Below are positions 1-8,118 of a DNA stretch of 64,000 nt, piece after piece (the stretch's first letter is position 1; every line of letters begins with the position of its first letter). The stretch spans positions 1 to 64,000 of the forward strand of contig JADJVX010000026.1 of assembly GCA_016710385.1 (NCBI GenBank), given 5' to 3'. Both the position numbers and the translations under genes were made by a program. The notes under the pieces are model-generated. The model searched no databases, was not told the DNA's origin, and was given only the letters and a program-made list of their open reading frames with translations. Source of the DNA: Actinomycetales bacterium. Its GTDB lineage: Bacteria; Actinomycetota; Actinomycetes; Actinomycetales; Dermatophilaceae.

Positions 1-955
1 CTCATCGCCAGCGCTTTCCCGTCGAGCTCGGCGGCCTGTTCAAGAAACCTTGAGAAGAACTCCAACCCCTGGGGCCTGGCCCGCGGATGCCGCATGGACT
101 CGCCAAGGGCTGCCCCTCTCGACGTGCCGTCGTCGACGCGACATCGAGGACCTCGCCGAGGTCTGACTACCCCTGGGTCGGCTGCGCAGGCGCCTTCGAG
201 GACCGCGCCAAGCGCACCTCCGCGCGGTCGCCGAACTCCTGCACACCGCCGGGGTCACGTATGCCGTGCTCGGAGACGGCGAGGCCTGCACCTGGTGACT
301 CTGCGCGCCGGGCCGGCAACGAGTTCCTCTTCCAAGATGCTCGCGCAGCAGGACGTCGAAGTGCTCAAGGGAGGTCGGCGCGACCAAGATCGTCGTCACC
401 TGTGCGCACTGCTTCAACACTCTCAAGAACCGGGCATACCCGCAGCTGGGTGGCCACTACGAGGGTGCTGCACCACACCCAGCTGCTCAACCGACTGTCC
501 GAGAGGGGCCGGCTCACCCCGGTGTCCCCTCCCGGCGAGTCCGGCGGCACCAAGGACGCCTCCACGGCCCTGACGGTGCTCCTATCGACCGGTGTTACTC
601 TCGGCCGGCACAACCACGTCTACGCGCCGCCGCGCGAGCTGCTCGGCGCCCTGCCCGAGGTCTCTGCGCTGTCGGAGATGCCGCGACACGGCGAGAAGTC
701 GTTCTGCTGCGGCGCAGGTGGCGCGCGGATGTGGTAGTAGTATCGGAGGAGCGCCTGGGCACCTGAATCAACGTCAACCGGGCCACTGAGGCGGTCGGGA
801 CGGGAGCGGCCCGTATCGTGGTTGGTTGCCCATTCTGTAAGTCATGCTCAGCGACGGCGTGAACAAGCTCGTCGAGGAGTCCGAGGTCGCCGAAGGTGGT
901 CGAGGTCGTCGATGTCGCCCAGATGCTGCTCGCCGCGGTGCCGCGACAGGACCGG
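1..955 (+). pseudogene. Decayed (Fe-S)-binding oxidoreductase, CCG-domain, C-terminal part
   Basis: Fragments in all three forward frames line up with the C-terminal half of the heterodisulfide-reductase-related Fe-S oxidoreductases of actinobacteria (Mycobacterium Rv0338c type). In order they read NLEKNSNPWGL near 48, YPWVGCAGAFEDRAK near 170, VVTCAHCFNTLKN near 393, HNHVYAPPRELLG near 610, EKSFCCGAGGARMW near 690, and EERLGT, ARIVVGCPFC and MLSDGVNKLVEE up to about 890. The cysteine pairs of the CCG domain survive, but the reading frame changes many times, so no functional protein can be made from this sequence. The gene starts before the window. Either it is a true pseudogene or the left end of the contig is of poor quality; the retained motifs spread over many frames do not settle which. 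Confidence 0.75.
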
Positions 956-1077
956 GTGCGGCGACGACCGAAGCGCCAGCACCGGTTCCGGCCTCCCAGA
1001 CCCGTCGCGTCGGTTCGGGCCGAGACCTCGGACGAGGTGCCCAGGAGGGGTCAGCCCGATCCGGCGCGACGTGCGCG

Positions 1078-1104
1078 CACGGCATACCTGCGTGGTATGC
1101 CGTG
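1078..1104. repeat. Perfect 11-bp inverted repeat built from CGGCATACC
   Basis: CACGGCATACC at 1078-1088 and GGTATGCCGTG at 1094-1104 are perfect inverse complements around a 5-base loop. The arms are two facing copies of the nonamer that recurs over the whole window. It lies 3' of the decayed Fe-S gene and could act as a transcription terminator. There is no T-run after it. Confidence 0.7.
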
Positions 1105-1109
1105 CCGCC

Positions 1110-1620
1110 GTCATGTGGGGCCGGTGCGCGCCCGTTGCGGGGCCGTCAGCCGAGGCCGATCTTGGCCAGCTTACTTCTCTGGCTGCGACGGTCCCGACCG
1201 GGCGGGCCGCGTCGCTGGAGCTCCCGGGCCAAGTGCAGATTGGCAAGCTTGACTGGGGAGTAAGCCGACGCTGCGGCGAATGGGCCGCCTCCGGATTGTC
1301 TTCCAGGCACCAGGAGTTCGGAACAGGGCGAAGTGCCGACGACGACGGTCGAACTGCTCCATCTTGTGACGCCGGACGATCTCGCGCGACGCCGCCGCCC
1401 GCAGCGACATTACGCTCGGCGAGGATGACCTTCGCGACACGGCCAGCGAACTCTCGGGCGGGGACCCGGCCGATCGACGGCAAGGCCTTTGCGAAGCCAG
1501 CGCTTACCCAACCGACACCGCTGGTCCTAGCGACCTCCGGTGACACCGGGAGCGGTTGGTGCGCGGCGAAGTATGGGGTGCGCGTACTCAGGCGTGAGGT
1601 GTTGCGCGCGCCTAGGGTGG
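1110..1620. other. Unrecognised decayed stretch, no intact gene
   Basis: About 500 bases between the Fe-S pseudogene and the hydrolase pseudogene. On the minus strand short protein-like runs occur in different frames (GRVPAREFAGRVAKVILAER near 1480-1430, then REIVRRHKMEQFDRRRRHF near 1380-1325, ending LAKIGLG-stop near 1150). This looks like a frameshifted leftward gene, but I do not recognise the family. No start, ribosome site or continuous frame supports a functional product. Confidence 0.4.
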
Positions 1621-1623
1621 GCC

Positions 1624-2520
1624 CATGACGATCGGTGGTGACCCGGACGAGGTCAGACGAGGCAAGTCGCTCCGCCACGTGGCCTGAGTCCACCGAGTCG
1701 AAGGCTCACCGTCCGCCGAGGAGAGGAAGTCCACTGGCACGGCCGAGCCGGGGATCGGCTTATCGAGAGCGTCTCGCAGAGTATTCGGCGGCGATCCGCC
1801 GAGCGATGCACATCGTCGGTGATCTCGTCGACCCAAAAGATGCCTTCACGCCTCGCAGCATCGAGGACATCTTCGCGCAGCAATCTCACTCGGTCGTCAA
1901 GGCGCCGAAGGCTAGTCCAGATCGTCAGATCAAGAATGCCGACGGCACCTCCCGGTGGGTGGTGCAAATCCCGGCACCCAGGACTGGAGCCCGACCCGGA
2001 CGAGCAATCCGGTCGACCTCGAGCAATGTCCATCTCATGACGCAAGAGCAACAGACCCAGCTTCAGCGTCAGGTGGCCAAGGCGATGTCGGCTGCACGCA
2101 TCCAGCCCGGCGATCCGGTCATGCTGACGGGCACAGCCAGGGTGGCATCGCGGCTGCGAGCTTCGCCGCCGATCCTGCCTTCCTCGAACGCTTCACGGTC
2201 ACCGCGGTGACCGGAGGATCGCCGATCGCGCGGATCGACATCCCCGACTCCGGTGTCGGTCCCGTCGGTGGAGCACACTCAGGACCCTGTGCCCATGCTC
2301 GACGGACGACAACCCTGCCAAGAGCAACTGGGTGACAGTCGAGCCGAACCGACGCGCGAGCATCGCGCAGCACTCAGCAAGCCCCTACCCCTGCAGATGC
2401 TAACAGCACCGTGCGATACGAAGACACTGGTGAGCTCGTTGACTCATCGAGCGACCCAAACGTGGCCGGTCTGGCGCGCACGACGATCGACCCATTCTGC
2501 ATGGTGAAGGGACGGTGACC
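1624..2520 (+). pseudogene. Broken secreted-type alpha/beta hydrolase with WXG-like N-terminus
   Basis: An ATG at 1624 opens MTIGGDPDEVRRGKSLRHVA and then stops. The opening resembles the GDP-x-x-VR helical start of WXG100/EspC-like type VII targets. Further on, in shifting frames, come YRERLAEYSAAIRRAM, WVVQIPGTQDW (about 1955-1990), MTQEQQTQLQRQVAKAMS (from 2038), the nucleophile elbow MLTGHSQGGIAAASFAADP (about 2121-2180), TGGSPIARIDIPDS and SVEHTQDPVPMLDGR. Together these make one alpha/beta hydrolase (lipase/esterase-like, GHSQGG) with at least four frameshifts and probably an internal deletion. Two lipoprotein remnants follow directly, the same layout as the intact hydrolase locus at 32718-36158. 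Confidence 0.7.
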
Positions 2521-2522
2521 CG

Positions 2523-3061
2523 ATGGCAGATCAGCGGATGACCCGGTGTCGCTCATTCCGTCGATCGGCTGCTGTGGTCGTCTCCTGCGCAGTAGCTCTC
2601 GGTGCATCGTGACCGAGCCGTCTAAGCCGAGCCCCAGCACGTCGGGACGATCTCTGCCTCCCAGACGGCCGCTGACGCAGCCGCGCGCAATCGCCGCTGT
2701 CGGCACACTCCCGGGGTCGTGTCGACCGAGCTAATCTTCTCCCCGGCCCGGTTTGGGTACCCCTCGACCATCTTCGGCACCCCCCAGGCGACCGCACGCC
2801 GACCCGGTGGATGTCTTGGACCGCGCGCTCTTCCAGCTCTACCGGGATGCCCGCGTGGACTCCTACCAGGTGATGACCGAGCGCGACGGCATGCTGTGGG
2901 ACACCGAGAACCTTGGCCTGTCGCGATCAGAGGACTATTCGGGACTCGTCGGCCGCTACGGGCAGGTGACGCCAGGCCAGGCCCCGACGCCAGCACCCCG
3001 ACCAGCACCGACCTCACGACCGGTCCCGGTCAGCGCACTGACCGGCGCCACTCCCTCGTAG
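2523..3061 (+). pseudogene. Decayed lipoprotein, copy A of a tandem pair
   Basis: From ATG 2523 the frame reads a basic start and a hydrophobic stretch (SAAVVVSCAVALGAS) like a lipoprotein signal, then hits a stop at the expected lipobox. Downstream pieces are SASQTAADAA, FGYPSTIFG, and from about 2800 DVLDRALFQLYRDARVDSYQ, VMTERDGMLWDTENLGLS and VGRYGQVTPGQAPTP, ending at 3061. The same series recurs in the next 550 bases, so this is a duplicated gene. Family unknown. By position directly after a hydrolase it could have been a membrane-anchored partner or immunity protein (inference). Confidence 0.55.
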
Positions 3062-3139
3062 GGAGCGGTCATTCGCATGATGAGGCCGACCGCGCTCCTG
3101 CAGCCGCTCGCTCGATGGACGATAGCGGCTACCTCGAGT

Positions 3140-3640
3140 AGGGTTGTCTCTAGGGGTTGCGTGTGTTCTCCGGTAACGGGACGTCTACCTGCTCGGGACT
3201 AACCGGGGAAACGCCATCCTCTGCCGAGCAAACGGCTGCCGACGCTGCATCGGCGATCGCTGCCGTCCGGTCCATGCCGGGCGTGGCATCCACCGATCCG
3301 GCCTTACTCGCGAGAGAAGTTCGTACTCTCGTCCATCTACGGCGCCATTGACGTCACGCCGCAAGCAGACCCTGTCGATGTCTTGGATCGCGTACTCTTC
3401 CAGCTCTACCGTGACGTCCGGGTCGGTGGCTACGACGTCATGACCGAGCGCGACGGACTGCTGGGACGCCGAGAGCCTCGGCCTGTCGGGGTTCGGTCAC
3501 TCGCGCGGCGCTGGCAAGCCGCTACGGCGAGGTTGCCCCCGGTCAGACCTTCCCGACCCCACCGCCACCGCGACCAGCACCGACCCCTCGGTCCGGTCCC
3601 GCCAGCTCCCACGCGGACGCCACCTCCGCGACCCTAGGGG
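3140..3640 (+). pseudogene. Decayed lipoprotein, copy B of the tandem pair
   Basis: Second copy of the preceding gene. EQTAADAASAIAAVRSMPGV (about 3220-3280) matches the QTAADAA region of copy A, and ADPVDVLDRVLFQLYRDVRV and MTERDGLLG (about 3366-3465) match its C-terminal half. A frameshift near 3465 destroys the DTENLGLS region. The N-terminal signal peptide is not recognisable. The copies have diverged clearly at the base level, so this duplication is older than the one at 32718-33893. Confidence 0.55.
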
Positions 3641-3699
3641 GCGTTCGCCAGAACGCCGCGGCGCCCGAGGCGGACACCCGCTGTATGCCGCTGGGCCGG

Positions 3700-4313
3700 C
3701 TCAACCGAGGCCGACCTTCGCGAAGCCACTCCTTGGCCACGACCTTGGCGTCCCTTCTTGTCGACATCGACCTGCTTGACCAGATCGGTGAGCGTCAGGG
3801 TGTCGAGCTTAGCTGGGAGAACGGCGTTGAGGTCGTCGTGACGACCTCATTGGCTTTGTCCTTGCGCACCAGCGGCACGACGTTGTCGGAGCCGAAGAGC
3901 AGCTTGGGGTCGGCGAGCGTGACAAAGCCATTGACGGTGATCGCCGGGTCGGTGGAGAAGATGTTGGCCGCCTTGGCCTGCCCACCGAGCAACGCATCGA
4001 ACGCGTACTGCGCCTTGAGGCCCATGAGACCCTGCTCACGGTTCTGGAACTCCGGCGGGGCGGCGATGACGAGTTCATCCTGATGCGCGACGAGGTCGCC
4101 GATCTCCTTGAGCGACCAGGCGGCGGCCGTCTCCTTGGTCACGACGATGGAGTTTTTGTCCTCTACCGCGCCTCCCGATCCTCCTGATCCGGTAGTGCCG
4201 GCGCCCGGGCCCGCACTCTGGTGGGGTCGGAGCTGGCGCCACAGGCCGACAAGGCCAAGCCCATGGCGAGGGACTGCTCCGGTCGTCGCGACGAAAGGTC
4301 GGATGGTGGTCAT
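3700..4313 (-). pseudogene. Broken osmoprotectant (glycine-betaine type) ABC substrate-binding lipoprotein
   Basis: The start ATG at 4313 gives MTTIRPFVATTGAV. A shift to the neighbouring frame restores LAMGLALSACG, a lipobox. The body then jumps to AVEDKNSIVVTKETAAAWSL, VIAAPPEFQNREQGLMGLK, NIFSTDPAITVNGFVTLADP and DNVVPLVRKDKANEVV, typical of the C-terminal lobe of QAT-family (OpuC/ProX-like) binding proteins. About 100 residues of the first lobe are missing, and the end (DLVKQVDVDKK, then KVVAKEWLRE) is in other frames. Loss of half the ligand-binding cleft means the protein cannot work. It would have fed the permeases and ATPase encoded just upstream. Confidence 0.8.
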
Positions 4314-4319
4314 GTCGGC

Positions 4320-5091
4320 TCGCTTCCGGTGGGGGAGAACCCGCGACGCGTTCGCCGGGGCTTTGTGGCGTCCAACACCCCTGGCGGGTGGTTGCTTCCC
4401 TGCCCGGATGGGTCGTGAGCGGCCGGTCAGGCCGGGCGACACGGCATACCGGGTGAGCAGTCCCCAGCCGAGGTCGGCGGCGAGCGCGAGCGACGCCACG
4501 ACGACCGCCCCGCCGGCCATCTGCGGGTAGTCGCGGACCGCCAGCCCGTCGATGAGGTAACGGCCGAGGCCGCCGAGGCTCACCGCTGCTGCGATCGTCG
4601 CGGTGGCGATGACCTGCAGGTCGCTGCGCGGGCGCCGGACAGCACGAGCGGCAGCGCGCAGGAACCTCCACCTGCCACAACACCTCGCGGGGTCGCATCC
4701 CCATCCCGTATGCCGCGTCGCGCACCGCCGGGTCGACGGCCCGAACCCCGGCATAGGCGCCGGACACCAGCGGCGGGATGGCCAGCAGCACGAGGACGAC
4801 GAGGCTGGGGATGACGTAGGCCAGATCGGAGGAGATGCGCGGGCCGACGAACATCGCGACGGCGAAGAGCAGGCCGAGGCTGGGGATGGCCCGGGCGGCG
4901 TTGGTCGCGGTGACAATCCATTGGGCGCGCCCGGAGTGGCCGACCCAGAGCCCCAGCGGGACGGCGATGGCGGCGCCGATGCCCAAGGCGAGGGCGGAGT
5001 AGCCGAGGTGTTCGACGACCCGGTTGGGAATGCCGCGGGTGCCGCTCCATTGCTCAGGGGCGATGAGCCAGGCCCAGATCGAGGTGAGCAT
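4320..5091 (-). pseudogene. Frameshifted osmoprotectant ABC permease
   Basis: Starting at ATG 5091 (MLTSIWAWLIAPEQW) the frame gives a good binding-protein-dependent permease through AIPSLGLLFAVAMFVGPR and AAYGMGMRPREVLWQVEVPA. Near 4660 it slips one frame for about 15 residues (LPLVLSGARAAT), then a second slip near 4625 restores LQVIATATIAAAVSLGG and GRYLIDGLAVRDYPQMAGG. Two single-base losses within about 40 bases therefore break the EAA-loop region that contacts the ATPase. The last frame has no stop before it runs into the binding-protein gene. It lies 3 bases downstream of the intact permease. Confidence 0.8.
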
Positions 5092-5094
5092 CGG

Positions 5095-5733
5095 TTACCG
5101 CCCCGCCCGCGCCCACGGCGTGAGCGCCCACTCGCCGACCCGGATGGCACCGTCGAAGAGCAGGGCCAGCAGCAGGCAGCCGACGATCCCGACGCCGATC
5201 TCGAGCGGGAAGCTGCGTTGGTAGCCGTCGGTGAGGTAGTAGCCCAACTGCGGATAGCCGATGAGCGAGGCCACCGACACGATGCTCACGTTGCTCACCG
5301 CGGCGACCCGCAGACCGGCGGCGAGCACCGGCACAGCCAAGGGCAGGTCGACGGACACCAGTCGCCCGAAGCCGCGGTAACCCATCGCCGTGGCGGCCTG
5401 GCGGGTCGCGTCGGGGACGGCGCCGAGCGCATCGGCGACGGTGCGCACCAGCAGGGCCACGGTGTAGATCGTCAGGGCGACGTAGACGTTGATGGCGTCG
5501 AGGATCTTGCTGCCGAGCACGAGCGGCATGAGGATGAACAGCGCCAAGCTCGGGATCGTGTAGAGCAGGCTGCTGCCTCCGACGACGACCGACGCGATCG
5601 GCGGATAGCGCCGCGCCACCCAGCCCAACGGCAGCGCGAGGAGCAGCCCGACGATCAGGGGGATGCCGGCAAGCAGGGCGTGCGAGACGGCATACCCTCC
5701 GATATCGCCGAGATGCTCCCAGACCCAGGTCAT
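5095..5733 (-). CDS. Osmoprotectant ABC transporter permease (intact)
   Basis: 212-residue inner-membrane subunit of a glycine betaine/choline/proline-type (QAT) importer. Several membrane segments are visible (ALLAGIPLIVGLLLALPLGW, SSLLYTIPSLALFILMPLVL, YVALTIYTVALLVRTVADAL, IGVGIVGCLLLALLFDG). The EAA-like loop reads GAVPDATRQAATAMGYRGF, the ATPase contact. Length and order fit OpuBB/OpuCB-type permeases. Its start overlaps the stop of the ATPase gene (ATGA), so translation is coupled. Its partner permease and binding protein downstream are broken, so the system may be non-functional or may rely on parts encoded elsewhere. Confidence 0.88.
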   Translation of the reverse strand: MTWVWEHLGDIGGYAVSHALLAGIPLIVGLLLALPLGWVARRYPPIASVVVGGSSLLYTIPSLALFILMPLVLGSKILDAINVYVALTIYTVALLVRTVADALGAVPDATRQAATAMGYRGFGRLVSVDLPLAVPVLAAGLRVAAVSNVSIVSVASLIGYPQLGYYLTDGYQRSFPLEIGVGIVGCLLLALLFDGAIRVGEWALTPWARAGR

Positions 5734-6872
5734 GCGGGGGATGCCCCCGACGTCGAATCCCCTTGCATTGCAAGCCCTTCCGGTATGCCGTGCGGCAGCG
5801 CGGCGACGACCTCGCCGGCCGTGACGGTGCCAGCGAGCCGGCCGTCAGCTGCGACGATGACCCCACGGCCGGAGGGCGAGGAGAGCGCTGCGTCGAGGTA
5901 GGCGCGGGGCGGGGAGTCCCGACGCGCCACGGTGCCCCCTCGATGCAGGTGCTCGGAGCCGATCGCCGTGGTGAGGTGCGTCGGCTGGACCCAGCCGACC
6001 GGCATACCGGCGGGGTCGACAACGAGGAGCCAGGCGTCGGCGGTCGCGGCCCGAGCCTGCTGCGCGGAGGCGCCGAGCGGGACGGTGGGCTCGGCTGCGA
6101 GCGAGACCCGCGGCGGGGCCTGGAACCCGAGCGCACGGTAGCCCCGGTCGCGGCCCACGAAGTCGGCGACGAAGTCATCGACCGGATTGGCGAGCAGCCG
6201 TTGGGGCGGGTCGACTTGGGCCAGTCGGCCGCCGACCCGCAGCACAGCAATCTGGTCGCCCAGGGTGATCGCCTCGTCGATGTCATGGGTGACGAAGAGG
6301 ATCGTCTTGGCGAGGTCACCTTGGAGTCGCAGCAGGTCGGCCTGCAGTTGCTCGCGCACCACGGGGTCGACCGCAGAGAAGGGCTCGTCCATGAGCAGCA
6401 CCGGCGGGTCGGCCGCCAACGCCCGGGCCACACCGACGCGTTGCTGCTGGCCGCCGGAGAGTTGGGCGGGGTAGCGGCGGGCGTAGGAGGAGTCCAGACC
6501 GACCCGATCGAGCATCTCCATGGCTCGCTCGCGCGCGCGCCGAGTGTCCCAGCCGAGCAGCCGCGGCACGGTGGCGACGTTGTCGACGATGGTGCGGTGC
6601 GGGAAGAGGCCGGCGTGCTGGATGACGTAGCCGATGCCGCGGCGCAGCTCGGCCGCATCGAGCGCTGCGGTGTCGCGTCCGTCGAGGGTGATCGTGCCAC
6701 TGGTCGGCGCGATCATCCGGTTGACCATCCGCAGGGTCGTCGTCTTGCCGCACCCTGAGGGTCCGACGAGCACGGTGATCTGCCCGGTCGGCGCCGTGAG
6801 GGTGAGGTCGTCGACGGCGACGGCTGCCGACCCACCGGCATACCGCTTGGTGACTCCCTCGAACCGAATCAT
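5730..6872 (-). CDS. Osmoprotectant ABC transporter ATP-binding protein with CBS region
   Basis: 380-residue ATPase of the glycine betaine/proline-type importer, ProV/OpuCA family. Walker A GPSGCGKTT is near residue 40, the Q-loop sits in GYVIQHAGLFPH, the signature LSGGQQQRVGVARAL is near 135, Walker B VLLMDEPFSAVDP follows, and the H-loop is VTHDIDEAITLG. The last 130 residues match the CBS-pair extension that senses ionic strength in OpuA/OpuC ATPases, though weakly in sequence. It is the first gene of a leftward operon (ATPase, permease, then two broken genes). No clear promoter could be assigned in the 106 bases to dcd. Confidence 0.9.
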   Translation of the reverse strand: MIRFEGVTKRYAGGSAAVAVDDLTLTAPTGQITVLVGPSGCGKTTTLRMVNRMIAPTSGTITLDGRDTAALDAAELRRGIGYVIQHAGLFPHRTIVDNVATVPRLLGWDTRRARERAMEMLDRVGLDSSYARRYPAQLSGGQQQRVGVARALAADPPVLLMDEPFSAVDPVVREQLQADLLRLQGDLAKTILFVTHDIDEAITLGDQIAVLRVGGRLAQVDPPQRLLANPVDDFVADFVGRDRGYRALGFQAPPRVSLAAEPTVPLGASAQQARAATADAWLLVVDPAGMPVGWVQPTHLTTAIGSEHLHRGGTVARRDSPPRAYLDAALSSPSGRGVIVAADGRLAGTVTAGEVVAALPHGIPEGLAMQGDSTSGASPA

Positions 6873-6978
6873 CCCGTCACGCTAACCCAGCCTCCCGACA
6901 CCCCGCGCGGAGTGAGCGGGCCCAGGTCCGCGGAGGGCAGCGCCCGGCATACCTCGAGCGTGTGTGGACCGCGAAGGG

Positions 6979-7563
6979 TCAGAGTGGGGTGCGGTGGAAG
7001 TTCTGCCAGGACCGGCTGGCCGTCGGGCCGCGCTGGCCTTGGTAGTGCGAGCCGTAAACGCCTGAACCGTAAGGGTTTTCGGCCGGCGAGGAGAGCCGGA
7101 AGAAGCACAGTTGGCCGATCTTCATGCCGGGGTAGAGCAGGATCGGCAGCGTCGCGACATTGGACAGCTCGAGCGTGACGTGTCCCGAGAAGCCCGGGTC
7201 GACAAAACCGGCGGTCGCATGGGTGAGCAGTCCGAGCCGCCCCAGGCTGGACTTGCCCTCAACGCGCGCGGCCAGGTCGTCGGGCAGCGTGACCGCCTCG
7301 AGCGTCGAGCCGAGCACGAACTCACCCGGGTGGAGCACGAATGCGTCGTCCTGCCCCTGGGCGCCGACCTCGATCATCCGGGTCAGGCCGGGCTGTTCCT
7401 GCGCCGGGTCGATGAAGGGGTAGCGGTGGTTGTCGAAGAGCCGGAAATAGCGGTCCAGCCGCACGTCGACGCTGGAGGGCTGGATCATCGCCGGGTCCCA
7501 GGGCTCCAGGCGGACGCGACCGAGGTCGACCTCGGCGCGGATATCGCGGTCGGAAAGCAGCAC
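6979..7563 (-). CDS. dcd: dCTP deaminase, probably the dUMP-forming type
   Basis: 194 residues, very close to mycobacterial Dcd over its whole length. The start MLLSDRDIRAEVDLGR, the nucleotide-binding EGKSSLGRLGLL, and the catalytic block HATAGFVDPGFSGHVTLEL with its essential glutamate are all present, and the C-terminus GQRGPTASRSWQNF covers the active site in this family. The enzyme deaminates dCTP; the Mycobacterium enzyme also hydrolyses the product to dUMP, and the similarity suggests that activity here. It supplies dUMP for thymidylate synthesis. It stands alone, leftward, about 100 bases from a rightward tRNA gene. Confidence 0.95.
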   Translation of the reverse strand: MLLSDRDIRAEVDLGRVRLEPWDPAMIQPSSVDVRLDRYFRLFDNHRYPFIDPAQEQPGLTRMIEVGAQGQDDAFVLHPGEFVLGSTLEAVTLPDDLAARVEGKSSLGRLGLLTHATAGFVDPGFSGHVTLELSNVATLPILLYPGMKIGQLCFFRLSSPAENPYGSGVYGSHYQGQRGPTASRSWQNFHRTPL

Positions 7564-7667
7564 GTGGTCACGCTACCGGGAGCTGGATTGGGGCGGGGTA
7601 TGCCGGTTCGGCTAGACTTCCCGTCGCCTGCTGCGGCCACCTCACACGAGCGCAGCCCGGTGGGTGC

Positions 7668-7738
7668 GCGAGCGTAGCTCAATGGTAGAGCGGTAGCTTC
7701 CCAAGCTACATACGCGGGTTCGATTCCCGTCGCTCGCT
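7668..7738 (+). tRNA. tRNA-Gly (anticodon CCC)
   Basis: The acceptor arms GCGAGCG (7668-7674) and CGCTCGC (7731-7737) pair perfectly. The anticodon stem GTAGC/GCTAC encloses the loop TTCCCAA, giving anticodon CCC. The T arm GCGGG-TTCGATT-CCCGT and the D-arm with AATGGTA are normal. 71 bases; the CCA end is not encoded. It is flanked by a probable terminator. Confidence 0.95.
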
Positions 7739-7759
7739 CTCGACAGATGCGCAGGTCAC

Positions 7760-7795
7760 GGCCGGTTTCGGGGGTCACCCGGAGCCGGCCTTTGA
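7760..7795 (+). terminator. Probable terminator of the tRNA-Gly gene
   Basis: GGCCGG (7760-7765) pairs with CCGGCC (7785-7790); an inner CGGG/CCCG pairing sits across a small internal loop. The stem is followed by TTTGACTT. Placed about 20 bases after the tRNA. Confidence 0.5.
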
Positions 7796-7844
7796 CTTCC
7801 CGGAGCGCACGCGCCCGAGGCCGCTGCTGAGGATCGTCGCGCCC

Positions 7845-7977
7845 CGCTGAGGGTTGCCGCACTTCGCCGAGTGTGGGCCACGCTTCGCTGAGGGCCGCCG
7901 CACTTCGCTCAGGGACGCCGCACTTCGCTGAGGGTCGCCGCACTTCGCTCAGGGTCGCCGCACTTCGCTGAGGCTGG
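7845..7977. repeat. About 20-bp tandem repeat, six to seven copies
   Basis: Consecutive units start at 7845, 7865, 7886, 7906, 7926, 7946 and 7966. The consensus is CGCTSAGGGNCGCCGCACTT. The fifth base alternates G, C, G, C, G from the third unit on, so the array may have grown in 40-bp steps. The second unit is the most diverged and is 21 bp. It fills the gap between the tRNA-Gly and the 3' end of the LtrA gene. No good coding frame runs through it on either strand and I see no CRISPR-type spacers. Confidence 0.85.
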
Positions 7978-8118
7978 ACCCTCGGTGCAGCGCAGCTTCC
8001 CTCACCGCAGTGACGTCGCTCAGGGCTGGGCGGCTCGGCTTCCCCGCAACAGATCGGCGCCGGTCAGAAGCGGGCAAGACCGGCGGCCAGCGAGGCTGCC
8101 GATACCGGTGGGGTTGGG

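Noticed and set aside
4603..5901. 432-codon plus-strand frame over the permease genes
   Set aside because: Composition typical of antisense GC skew; the minus strand encodes recognisable permeases and ATPase.
7600..8118. Prophage or integrative element attached at tRNA-Gly
   Set aside because: No integrase, no duplicated tRNA end and ordinary genes on both sides; only the tandem repeat is odd.
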